Source: Neobacillus bataviensis (GTDB lineage Bacteria > Bacillota > Bacilli > Bacillales_B > DSM-18226). From it: a DNA stretch of 64,000 nucleotides. Made by a program: the position numbers and the translations under genes. This document shows, piece by piece, positions 44,884 through 53,302 of this stretch (positions are counted from its first letter, which is position 1; each line of letters opens with the position of its first letter). Location of the stretch: positions 1 to 64,000 of the forward strand of contig NZ_JAHXYW010000009.1 in assembly GCF_019969725.1 (NCBI RefSeq), in the 5' to 3' direction. The notes under the pieces were generated by a model. The model was not told the origin of the DNA. It did not search any database and saw nothing but the letters and a program-made list of their open reading frames with translations.

Positions 44884-44940
44884 TGAACATTTTTTAACAA
44901 TTTGAATATATCGACCACTTGACTTTGATGATTTTATGAA

Positions 44941-45168
44941 TTGAATAATCCAATTTCAGTGGCAATTTTACCAGATGGTTTAGCCAACCTGTCCCCCTTT
45001 ACCGGTCAATCTGACCAGATAACATACGGTCAAATTGACCAAAGCAATACCATAGATTACTACAAAGATTACTACAAAAAGAGATATATAGTCCTTTCCT
45101 TAAATTTATCAATCCCATTCAATTTAGCCCATGTCCTTTTGAGTCATTCATTAATATATAAAGGTTGA
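44941..45168 (+). pseudogene. possible remnant of a phage helix-turn-helix protein
   Basis: A 75-codon frame with TTG start contains 'GQSDQITYGQIDQSNTIDYY'. This low-complexity Gln/Asp/Ser linker resembles those in phage replication-initiation proteins such as the genes just downstream. The ribosome binding site is poor, so a fragment of such a gene is likelier than an intact one. Confidence 0.3.
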
Positions 45169-45242
45169 AAGAGTTAGGTGTTCAAAGGAGGGCTTTGAAC
45201 ATCCGAAATAAATAGTAAATCAAGGGATTGGAGAGGTATACA

Positions 45243-45674
45243 ATGACTGAATCACACGGGAATGAAATTTCGGTAGAGGACATTAAAGCGTGGATCCACG
45301 GCATTGGTTTAAAGGAGGCCTTTATGTTGTATCAGCTGCATAAATTACTAGAAAACAAATCAAAAATGATAAAAGGAGAGAAATGGGTAAACATCACCTA
45401 TGATGAGCTGCATGAGGAGCTGTGTATATGGTCAAAGAGCACGATTAAAAGATTGATTCATGGACTCGAAGACCATGGGTACATCGTTTCTGCCAATTGG
45501 AATGAATCAAAACTAAATAAGTCGAAATGGTATACAATAAACTATCAAAAGCTTAAGAAGCTTGATCCTATTACCTTTCAGAAGATGATGCCTGGAAGGG
45601 GATCGGGTGACAAAAATACAGCTGTCAATTTAGCCGAAACATGGTGCAAACATTTCAAACTTAACGAAGCATAA
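45243..45674 (+). CDS. phage-type winged-helix replication protein
   Basis: ATG 45243, after TTGGAGAGG, opens 143 residues. The pattern 'IGLKEAFMLYQLHKLLENKSKMIKGEKWVNITYDELHEELCIWSKSTIKRLIHGLEDHGYIVSANWNESKLNKSKWYTINY' is a winged-helix domain. It is similar in layout to the first 110 residues of the next gene, including the shared 'KWYTINY'. It lacks a DnaD-like C-terminal domain. It probably belongs to the replication-initiation module of a prophage. Confidence 0.75.
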   Translation: MTESHGNEISVEDIKAWIHGIGLKEAFMLYQLHKLLENKSKMIKGEKWVNITYDELHEELCIWSKSTIKRLIHGLEDHGYIVSANWNESKLNKSKWYTINYQKLKKLDPITFQKMMPGRGSGDKNTAVNLAETWCKHFKLNEA

Positions 45675-45702
45675 ATCTTTATTTTTAAAAAATAACAGTC
45701 AA

Positions 45703-45742
45703 TAAAAACTGCAGCATGATTGATTCATGCTGCTGTTTTTTT
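45703..45742 (+). terminator. rho-independent terminator
   Basis: ACTGCAGCATGA and TCATGCTGCTGT form a strong stem followed by seven T. Confidence 0.8.
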
Positions 45743-45893
45743 GTTTCATAAATCAATTATTTTGAATCCTCCCTTATTACTATTTAAAAAATTTTCTCCA
45801 CAAGCCTGTCCATTTTTTCCTTTTATATCTATATAAACGATGAGAGGAAATTGAGCCTTTCGACGGACCAATTTAATGAAAGGTAGGAGTTCA

Positions 45894-46607
45894 ATGAGCA
45901 GATTATTAATGAATGAAGTACCCATTATGATTCTCCCATCGTTAGCAGTGAAGCTTGGATTGAATGAAGCGGCTATATTACAACAGATTCATTATTGGGT
46001 AGAGTCCAGTCAACATGTAATCGGGGGACGAAAATGGATTTACAATACATACAAGGATTGGCAGAAACAGTTCCCCTTCTGGTCAGAAAGAACGATCAGA
46101 AGGGCCATTCGTACACTGGAGGACCGGGAGCTGTTGATTTCAGGAAACTTTAATCAAATGCAGATTGATAAGACCAAATGGTACACAATTAACTATGAGC
46201 GATTGGGAGAGTTAGAGGAAATCAAGCCTAAACAATTAGTGCCCCTTAGCCAGGAAGAAGAACCTATAGAAACGACTCTAGTAAACACTGAAATACAAGG
46301 AATGACTTCAAACGACAAAGCTCCTGTTCTCGAAATCATTCAATATTTCAATGAAAAAACAAAAGCCGACTACAAGCCAGGCACGAATAAAACACAGGAA
46401 CTCATTCGAGCTAGAGTCAGAGAAGGCTTCACACTGGAGGATTTTAAAAAAGTCATAGACTTAAAAACAGTGGACTGGCTGGAGGACCCGCGGATGTGCA
46501 AATACCTTCGTCCAGCGACATTATTTGGCACCAAATTTGAATCGTATTTAAACCAGAAATCTACCAAAAAAACACTGAGCGAGGAGGATTTTGATTTACA
46601 TGATTAA
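45894..46607 (+). CDS. phage replication initiation protein (DnaD-like)
   Basis: The protein is 237 residues. An N-terminal winged helix, 'LGLNEAAILQQIHYWVE' and 'WSERTIRRAIRTLEDRELLISGNFNQMQIDKTKWYTINY', is followed by a linker. The conserved phage C-terminal domain reads 'IIQYFNEKTKADYKPGTNKTQELIRARVREGFTLEDFKKVIDLKTVDWLEDPRMCKYLRPATLFG'. Such proteins bind the phage origin and recruit helicase and loader, which are encoded next. The start was set at ATG 45894 after GGTAGGAG. An upstream ATG at 45876 lacks a ribosome binding site. Confidence 0.85.
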   Translation: MSRLLMNEVPIMILPSLAVKLGLNEAAILQQIHYWVESSQHVIGGRKWIYNTYKDWQKQFPFWSERTIRRAIRTLEDRELLISGNFNQMQIDKTKWYTINYERLGELEEIKPKQLVPLSQEEEPIETTLVNTEIQGMTSNDKAPVLEIIQYFNEKTKADYKPGTNKTQELIRARVREGFTLEDFKKVIDLKTVDWLEDPRMCKYLRPATLFGTKFESYLNQKSTKKTLSEEDFDLHD

Positions 46608-46938
46608 GCGTGAAACATTTGAATTATTAAAGCAGATTGCCGTTTTTTATGATCAGTTTGTGGTAAATCAAGAGAAAGTGAATCTATGGCATGAAGCACT
46701 GAAAGGCTATTCGTTTGATGAAGTGCATCAAAACTTACTTTCCTTTGTAGTGGAATCAACATTTCCTCCGAAACTGGCTGACCTGGTGAAAAAATCACCT
46801 CCGATGAATATGACTCCAAGCCAGGAAGAAACGATGAAATGGATTATCCGAAAGCCGCCACTAGCATCCGAGGAAGTGGTCGAACGTCATTTAGCAGAAA
46901 TGAGAAAGATTTTAGGGATTGTCAGGGGTGAAGGGTGA
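46600..46938 (+). CDS. replicative helicase loader (G39P-like)
   Basis: The small helical protein, about 112 residues, has 'ETFELLKQIAVFYDQFVVNQEKVNLWHEALKGYSFDEVHQNLLSFVVESTFPPKLADLV', the pattern of SPP1 G39P helicase loader/inhibitor proteins. It overlaps the preceding and following genes by a few bases, so translation is coupled. The start is either ATG 46600 or TTG 46591. Confidence 0.75.
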   Translation: MIKRETFELLKQIAVFYDQFVVNQEKVNLWHEALKGYSFDEVHQNLLSFVVESTFPPKLADLVKKSPPMNMTPSQEETMKWIIRKPPLASEEVVERHLAEMRKILGIVRGEG

Positions 46939-48254
46939 TGGACTATTTAGAGCCAAATAACCAGAGTGCAGAAGAGGCATTTGTGGGGGCATTCTTTTTA
47001 GATGAAACATTAATTAAAGAGTGCATGGTACTTCCGGAGCAGCTGTACTCTTGGCAACTTAGGAAGATTTATTCAGCCATCCGCAGTTTAGATGAAAAAG
47101 GAAAGCCAATAGATGTTATAACCTTAGTTGAAGAAATTGGAATTCCGACTCTTCAAACGATCGGCGGAGTCAGTTATCTCAACCAATTAGCGGGGAGTGT
47201 TCCAACCACAGCCAACTTTCATTTTTATGAAAAATTGGTCAGGGAATACGATCAAAAAAGAAAGACGATTCAAATTGCCAGTAAAATCATCGAGCAGGCA
47301 AAGTCATCAGAAATCAGCAAGACATTAAACGATGGCATCCAAGAACTGATGGAGATTGGGGATGATCCTAATGACGGCGAGAGCAGTGATATCCGATCAG
47401 CACTTGTCGAATTATATGGTGAATGCGAAAAGGATCATGGCGAAATGGTGGGCATACCTTCCGGCTTTAGCTACTTGGACAAGATGACCTGCGGTTTTCA
47501 AAAATCCGATTTAATCATTTTAGGTGCCCGCCCTAGTATCGGAAAGACGGCATTTGCCTTGAATGTCGCTGTGCATGCGGCCATACACGATGTTAGCCTG
47601 TTTTTTTCTTTGGAAATGCCAAAAATACAGCTGATGAAACGGATTGTGTGCCTATCGGGAAAAATAAACAGCATCAAAATGAAAAACCCGCAAAAAGAAT
47701 TTGAAGACCAAGATTGGGAGCAATTTTCCGAAACGATTGGGAAGATGTCTAATATAAACCTGCATATTTTTGACCGTGCAGGAATGAATGTTTCCTATAT
47801 TTGGTCAAAGGTACGGAAAATGCGAAAACAATACGGTGAGCAAAAAAGGATGCTGGTAGTCATAGACTATCTCCAGCTCATTAAAGGAAATCCGGTACAT
47901 AAGCAAAATCGTCAGGCGGAAATTAGTGAAATCAGCCGGGCACTTAAAACCATGGCGCGTGAACTAAATGTGGTCGTCATCGCTCTTTCGCAATTGAGCC
48001 GCGGAGTTGAAAGTCGCGAGGACAAACGGCCGATTCTCTCGGACCTGAGGGAAAGCGGTCAAATCGAACAGGATGCCGATTTGATAGCCTTCCTATACCG
48101 GGATGATTACTATACGAGGGATACCAAGCAAAAAGACAGAATGGAAATTATACTTGCCAAGCATCGGAATGGTCCAACCGGAACAGTAGAACTTGGGTTC
48201 AATAAGCAATATGGACAGTTTGTGGATTTGGAAAGTTATGTGGTAAATGGATGA
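46938..48254 (+). CDS. replicative DNA helicase, DnaB family
   Basis: The 438-residue ring helicase has the N-terminal domain 'AEEAFVGAFFLDETLIKECMVLPEQLY' and 'GGVSYLNQLAGSVPTTAN'. The RecA-like domain carries Walker A 'GARPSIGKTAFALN', Walker B 'LVVIDYLQLI', 'VIALSQLSRGVESR' and the arginine finger region 'DLRESGQIEQDADLI'. It is a phage-borne copy separate from the chromosomal gene, judging by its place after the loader. It overlaps the nuclease gene by four bases. Confidence 0.92.
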   Translation: MDYLEPNNQSAEEAFVGAFFLDETLIKECMVLPEQLYSWQLRKIYSAIRSLDEKGKPIDVITLVEEIGIPTLQTIGGVSYLNQLAGSVPTTANFHFYEKLVREYDQKRKTIQIASKIIEQAKSSEISKTLNDGIQELMEIGDDPNDGESSDIRSALVELYGECEKDHGEMVGIPSGFSYLDKMTCGFQKSDLIILGARPSIGKTAFALNVAVHAAIHDVSLFFSLEMPKIQLMKRIVCLSGKINSIKMKNPQKEFEDQDWEQFSETIGKMSNINLHIFDRAGMNVSYIWSKVRKMRKQYGEQKRMLVVIDYLQLIKGNPVHKQNRQAEISEISRALKTMARELNVVVIALSQLSRGVESREDKRPILSDLRESGQIEQDADLIAFLYRDDYYTRDTKQKDRMEIILAKHRNGPTGTVELGFNKQYGQFVDLESYVVNG

Positions 48255-48841
48255 GGAAGAAGATAGTGATCGTTTTGTTAATCACAGTAGCAGCATCACT
48301 TGCACTTCCTACACCACATACCCAGAAAGAAGAAAAATACCAGGAGATTAGCATTCTGACGAAAGAAGTAGAAGATAATGCCGGCAGTCCATCGATACAG
48401 GAACCAATCATTTTAGTTAGAACAATCGATGGTGATACCATCAAGGTGAAATATCAAGGAAAAACCGAAAAAATTCGATATCTATTAATTGATACTCCGG
48501 AAATGAAAAGGAATGGAAAGTGTCTCCACCCATATGCGTTGGAAGCTTTTCAAAGGAATGACCAGCTGGTTAAAATCGGCAACTTAACGATGGAGCTAGA
48601 ACAAGGGAATTTTAGGGATGCATACGGACGGCTGCTGGCTTATGTTTATGTGGATGGAAAATCGGTTCAAGAGACACTGCTGAAGGAAGGATATGCCCGA
48701 GTGGCCTATGTCATTAACCCTCCTTATAAATTTTTAGCAAAATATAAGGATGAAGAAAGATTGGCGAAATCCAGCAAAATAAACATATGGAGTCATCCAA
48801 ATTATGTAACAAAATGGGGATTTAATGGGTGTGTGCAATAG
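48251..48841 (+). CDS. secreted thermonuclease-like nuclease
   Basis: The 196-residue protein has a hydrophobic N-terminal export signal ('IVIVLLITVAASLALP') and a staphylococcal-nuclease domain: 'VRTIDGDTIKVKY', 'KIRYLLIDTPEMK' (Arg and Glu of the active site) and 'DAYGRLLAYVYVDGKSVQETLLKEGYARVAYV' (second Arg). It should be a calcium-dependent extracellular or anchored nuclease. Its coupling to the helicase gene by an ATGA overlap is unusual. Confidence 0.88.
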   Translation: MRKKIVIVLLITVAASLALPTPHTQKEEKYQEISILTKEVEDNAGSPSIQEPIILVRTIDGDTIKVKYQGKTEKIRYLLIDTPEMKRNGKCLHPYALEAFQRNDQLVKIGNLTMELEQGNFRDAYGRLLAYVYVDGKSVQETLLKEGYARVAYVINPPYKFLAKYKDEERLAKSSKINIWSHPNYVTKWGFNGCVQ

Positions 48842-48872
48842 ATAATGATTTTCTAGCAGTATATTGATTTAA

Positions 48873-48922
48873 AGCCGTGAATTGCTTTTGGATTCTTCCA
48901 TAAGCCCATGGCTTTTTTATTT
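48873..48922 (+). terminator. rho-independent terminator
   Basis: AAGCCGTG and CATGGCTT pair (one G-U) and are followed by six T, after the nuclease gene. The 360 bases that follow (48925-49284) are AT-rich with no recognisable gene. Confidence 0.6.
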
Positions 48923-49284
48923 ATGAATTTTACTTAAAAATCCAATGGTGATATAAGGTACTTTCCAAAAATGAATTCTTCGTGAACGAAAAATGTCAAT
49001 TTCGTTCACAATTGTTTAATTTTATTTATAGAGTAATTTTTGTTAAAAACTAGGTTAATCGGTGGGGGGTTTTTTTGAAATTTTGATCAAATAATCATGA
49101 AAGAATTGCTTTTAATAAAATGAAAATATTAGTTTACTACTATAATGAAATTCCGTCAAGGTTCTGCTAAAAATGGGGCAAGTAATAATTCCGTGAGTAA
49201 AGTTTGATAAATGAAGAACTATAAATTCCAATTTACTTTTTTATATGGAAAAAATTATAATGTTTTTGGAAGGGTTGTTGAAGA

Positions 49285-49884
49285 TTGTCGAATTATGACT
49301 TTAAAACGTATATAGAAGGAATTGGCAATATAAATACGCTTTTCTACATTGAAAGCGCTGTTTGAAGTAGACCCGGAAGTACAGCGAAAGTTAGAATTCA
49401 GGATTTAGAAAGACTGCTTTTCACCGACATTAAAACCGAGAGGAAAGAGGCTCACATTGGATTAATTATCCAATATGATTACAGTGACACCTATACGGAA
49501 TTAACTAGAAAAGTAGTATTGAACCATCAACATCAATTTAAAATTGTACATGAATTATCACGACTTACAAACCATAACCCATCCAACACTTACTATCAAG
49601 AGAAAATGCCGTCTTACCTTATTTGGAGGTAACTTATCAGCTAAAAAAGGCGAAGCAACTTCAGTACATACCAACTGGATGAAGTAATGCCCATTTCACT
49701 GGTATTCTTTGAAACGTGGAAAAAGTTATTCCCACAAGAAATGGCCAATCGCAGGAAGTATGTATCCAGCTTAACGGGTTTTCAAATTGCCTTATCCTTA
49801 ACTATTTTTAAACTAACCAAATACCGCCCGATTCCCCATCTAGAAGCTATCCAACAGCTTAGAAATTTAAAAAATTATTGTTAA
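49285..49884 (+). pseudogene. decayed gene(s), unidentified
   Basis: A frame from 49285 reads 'LSNYDFKTYIEGIGNINTLF', hits TGA, and resumes 'VRIQDLERLLFTDIKTERKEA', 'HIGLIIQYDYSDTYTELTRK' and on to 'KIVHELSRLTNHNPSNTYYQ'. It then shifts frame into 'VLPYLEVTYQLKKAKQLQYIP', and a third piece 'ISLVFFETWKKLFPQEMANR' follows to 49884. Stops and shifts show decay of one or two genes. The family is not recognised. 49885-50400 holds further fragments only. Confidence 0.4.
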
Positions 49885-50404
49885 TGGAAACATGATGATC
49901 TGCTATTCTCCGATCTACATAATCATGCAGCCAGAAGAATAACGCAACATTCATCAACCACCTCTATTCAAAGGATTTACATGAAATTTTATTTATTATT
50001 AAAAAAGAAAGGATTGCGAATAAAGGTTTTGAAAAAAAATAGTTTTGAAGAATGAAAGCTAAAACTGACAACTCGAATGAGGCAGTTAAAAAAATTTTGA
50101 TTTCAATAGTACAAATCCCATTTGGAATGAGTTCAAGGGCACAACAAGGGCTGGCTATTACTATTTAGCAAATGACAAAGAGAATATCTAAAAGCTAGTC
50201 AAATGGCTGCAGCTCCAAGGGAGGTGAGGAGAATGTGAGAAATATTAATAAAAAAGCCCATAGGTGATCATGTCCTGGCAGACGGCACCCATGAGTTTTG
50301 ACAAGTTGGGGTAAACCAACTTTATGTTAGTATACCCTTTTTCGAGTAAAAATCAAAGTTTTAAAAACAAATTATTGATAACTTTAACGAAAGGGGTTAA
50401 CAAA

Positions 50405-50974
50405 ATGGAACTTAAATATAATTATTTAATTAATGAGAAAACAGTTCTATTTTATGGAGTAATTCACAAAAATGGGGAATTATTCACGTTTGTTATTGAT
50501 GGTGACGACATGTTTTTAGTGGCAATGCCGCCGGTCAAGCTAATTGATAAGTCTCTTATGAGTTATGGATCCAATTTAAAGGGAGCACTTAAAAGCTCTC
50601 AACTTTTACTTGGAAAAAAGAGAAAAATGTATCCAATTAAAATAGATGCTTCTTTAAATATATGGCTATTTCCAACAAAATCGTACAAAAAGGAAAATTG
50701 TGTTTGGTTTGCACTCAATCACGTAAGAAACACACAGCCGAGAGGCGTTAAATTAACAAAGGTCTTCTTAAGCAACAGACATACAATAGAAATTGTGATG
50801 AAGGAATCTGCTTTTCGCAATAAATGCCGTCAAACAGAGGAACTTAAGGGTATGATTACACATAATACAAAAAACTCTGTAAATATATTAACTGAACCAA
50901 AAAAAGGATTTATGATTGTAGAAAAAAAAGGCACTTACAAATGCAAAACATTGGGAAGAACAGAAATAATGTAA
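50405..50974 (+). CDS. comK: ComK-family competence regulator
   Basis: The 189-residue protein carries the ComK pattern: 'LVAMPPVKLIDKSLMSYGSNLKGALKSSQLLLGKKRKMYPIKI' and 'IWLFPTKSYKKENCVWFALNHV', then 'VFLSNRHTIEIVMKESAFRNKCRQTEELKG'. ComK tetramers bind AT-box pairs and switch on DNA-uptake genes. The start was set at ATG 50405 after GAAAGGGG; an in-frame ATG at 50324 lacks a ribosome binding site. The divergent C-terminal tail (residues 150-189) and the island location suggest a paralogue rather than the master copy. Confidence 0.85.
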   Translation: MELKYNYLINEKTVLFYGVIHKNGELFTFVIDGDDMFLVAMPPVKLIDKSLMSYGSNLKGALKSSQLLLGKKRKMYPIKIDASLNIWLFPTKSYKKENCVWFALNHVRNTQPRGVKLTKVFLSNRHTIEIVMKESAFRNKCRQTEELKGMITHNTKNSVNILTEPKKGFMIVEKKGTYKCKTLGRTEIM

Positions 50975-51115
50975 AGGGAACGAATTTAATTAATGTGAAA
51001 TACTTGTAACAGAAAAAAGAGAGTTAGTATCTTGAATATTAAAAATAATTTCAGCTGGATATCTTCAATTTGACTGAAGTTTTGCTTTGATAAATCCTCT
51101 CTATACATAAGTACT

Positions 51116-51190
51116 GGTGGTCTCGACAGTCTTCAAAACTGCTTGAGACCTGCGTGCCAGGTCTGGTGGGTTCGATTCCCACACAGTCCC
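51116..51190 (+). tRNA. tRNA-Sec (UCA), 5'-truncated; attachment-site remnant
   Basis: The anticodon arm CAGT-CTTCAAA-ACTG places anticodon TCA at 51133-51135. It is followed by a long variable arm (AGACCTG/CAGGTCT), a T arm GTGGG-TTCGATT-CCCAC (51166-51182) and the eight-base 3' acceptor strand ACAGTCCC (51183-51190). The long variable arm, eight-base acceptor and TCA anticodon identify selenocysteine tRNA. The 5' acceptor strand (it would be GGGACTGT) and the 5' D-stem are missing, so this copy cannot fold. A fragment holding the 3' part of a tRNA beside an integrase remnant is a classic attachment site. Confidence 0.8.
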
Positions 51191-51291
51191 ACTAACCCTT
51201 GCATATCAAGGGATAGAGTCTTTTCACTAATGAAGCAGAAAGCCTCGAATTTATCCTTTTTCTCACATTGGGTGCCAAATGGGTACTGTGA

Positions 51292-51843
51292 CTATTCGTT
51301 ATCATCTTCGTCGTCAAAAACCTCAACCGCCTGTTCCTGAAGAGAAGGAATCACATGACTATATATATCTAATGTAATCCCAATGGTAGAGTGGCCTAAA
51401 CGTTCACTGACAATTTTGGGATGTACATTTTTTTGCAGCAAAATGGAAGCGTGAGAATGTCTTAGGTCGTGAAAACGAGATTCCTTTAATCCAGCTCGTT
51501 TAAGCGCAATTTTATAAGCCTTGTGTAATTCGCGAGGGTTAAGATAATGACCATTTGAATTAAAAAACACTAAATCATTGGGATTAAAGTGATCTCCTAA
51601 ATGATTTTTTAACTCTTGATAACGTTTATAGTGGCATTTTAAAAAATCCAAAAGCTTTTTCCCAATGACAATTCTTCGGTCTTTTCTACTCTTTGTTAGG
51701 TCCTTGATTCGTACATTGCCCTCTTTATCCACATAAGCGGACTTGGTAATCGTCATTCGTCGATTATCAAGGTCGATATCTGTCCACTTCAAAGCACGCA
51801 ACTCACCTAAACGAGCTCCAGTATGGCCTGCCGTGTAAATCAC
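51292..51843 (-). pseudogene. tyrosine integrase, catalytic-domain fragment
   Basis: The catalytic half of a phage-type tyrosine recombinase is present: 'HTGARLGELRALKWTDIDL' (first Arg), 'LKESRFHDLRHSHASILLQKNVHPKIVSERLGHSTIGITLDIYSHV' (HxxR, His, nucleophile Tyr). About 180 residues remain of the usual about 370. The arm-binding and core-binding N-terminal domains are missing, and the upstream DNA is unrelated. It therefore cannot integrate. Its 3' end lies 100 bases from the tRNA-Sec fragment. Confidence 0.85.
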
Positions 51844-51914
51844 TGGGTAATTGACGTAATTATATTATGTATTTTGGCTGCCTGAAGGCAATAAGGCAGA
51901 AGGATAAAAATTAA

Positions 51915-51968
51915 AGAGCTAAAATATGCAAGATTTTTGGACCTCTTGTATATTTCGGCTTTTTTTAT
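51915..51968 (+). terminator. terminator hairpin
   Basis: AGCTAAAATATGCAAGA pairs with TCTTGTATATTTCGGCT (G-U pairs) and is followed by seven T. A related inverted repeat, 'agagccaaaatacgc', lies at 58019-58073. Confidence 0.6.
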
Positions 51969-52183
51969 TTAATAGAGATTGTTTATACAGAAATCTGTTT
52001 TATAAACAGGAACGTATGTGCTATAATGAGTGTAAGCAATTGATAGCATAATTAATGACGATATTTATCGTTTGCTCTGGTTAAATATTCTTTAATTAAA
52101 AACTAGTTCCTAGTCGATGTAAAAGTGATATAATATTACTTTGTCTAACCGTTAAAAATAGGAATCCACAAGGTGGTTTTAAC

Positions 52184-53302
52184 ATGTCGTACAAAGTGTT
52201 TGATTTTTTCGCAGGTTGTGGAGGATTCTCAAAGGGCTTTGAATTAGCAGGTTACGATATTGTAGTTGCTAATGATATTTGGGAACCAGCGAAAATTACT
52301 TATGAATATAATCATAGAAATACTCATTTTATCTTAAAAAATATAGAAGAGCTTGAATCAAGAGAGATTGCCAACCTATATAATGGTAATCCTGATGTTA
52401 TCATTGGTGGTCCACCATGTCAGGGGTTTTCTCTTGCAGGGCTAAGATTGATTGATGATGATAGAAATAAGCTTTATCGTGAATTCGTCCGTATGGTAAA
52501 TGAATTTCAGCCCAAAATGTTTGTTATGGAAAATGTCCCGGGGCTGGTAAAGAGAGCGAAAGGCTATTTTGTAGAACAAATTCTGCAGGATTTTAGGGAA
52601 ATAGGATACCATGTTGAATATGCTATTTTGAAGGCTTCAGATTATGGTATTCCACAAATTAGACAGAGGGTATTTTTTATTGGTAGTCGAAATAATAAGT
52701 TCCCAATATTTTTCCCACCTCAAACTCATTTTGATCCAAAAGGTAAATTAGATTTATTTAATATAAATTCCATGCAAGAGCATGTTACTTTAGGACAAGC
52801 AATATCAGATTTGCCCTTACTTGACGACCCAACGGATATGGGTGAAGAGATTCAAAATTACATTAGAGAACCAGAGAATGATTATCAAAGACTGATGAGA
52901 ATAAACTCTAACTATGTGTACAATCATATTGCTACAAATCATTCACAGAAGACTAGAGATATTATTCACTTAGTTCCTGAAGGAAAGAATTTTAAATCTT
53001 TACCGGAAGAACTAAGAGGAACCAGAAAATTCAATATTGCTTGGACAAGACTCGATAGTAAAGAGCCTTCATATACAGTTGATACGGGCCATCGTCATCA
53101 TTTTCATCCATGGACCGATCGAATACCTACTGTTAGAGAGAGTGCAAGAATCCAATCATTTGATGATTCATTTATTTTCCAAGGTACAAAAACAAGTCAG
53201 TATACCCAAGTTGGTAATGCTGTGCCACCATTATTAGCTCGTGCAGTTGCTCAGGCTCTTACTGCATCACTTGAAAAGGAAGAGATATATGTCACAAATT
53301 AA
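52184..53302 (+). CDS. C5 cytosine-specific DNA methyltransferase 1
   Basis: The 372-residue m5C methyltransferase has motif I 'FDFFAGCGGFSKGFELAGY', motif IV 'GGPPCQGFSLAG' (catalytic Cys79), motif VI 'MENVPGL', motif VIII 'QIRQRVFFIG' and motif X 'TQVGNAVPPLLARAVAQAL'. The target-recognition region (about 170-310) is full length. It overlaps the second methyltransferase by 14 bases. Paired m5C enzymes usually serve an asymmetric recognition site, one per strand. A TATAAT box lies at 52129-52134. The AAGGTGG ribosome binding site is good. Confidence 0.93.
   Translation: MSYKVFDFFAGCGGFSKGFELAGYDIVVANDIWEPAKITYEYNHRNTHFILKNIEELESREIANLYNGNPDVIIGGPPCQGFSLAGLRLIDDDRNKLYREFVRMVNEFQPKMFVMENVPGLVKRAKGYFVEQILQDFREIGYHVEYAILKASDYGIPQIRQRVFFIGSRNNKFPIFFPPQTHFDPKGKLDLFNINSMQEHVTLGQAISDLPLLDDPTDMGEEIQNYIREPENDYQRLMRINSNYVYNHIATNHSQKTRDIIHLVPEGKNFKSLPEELRGTRKFNIAWTRLDSKEPSYTVDTGHRHHFHPWTDRIPTVRESARIQSFDDSFIFQGTKTSQYTQVGNAVPPLLARAVAQALTASLEKEEIYVTN

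Noticed and set aside
49285..49632. In-frame TGA in a longer frame close to a tRNA-Sec remnant, hence a possible selenoprotein
   Set aside because: The residues around the TGA do not resemble a known selenoprotein motif. The frame is followed by further shifts, no SECIS-like hairpin was evident, and the surrounding DNA is clearly decayed.
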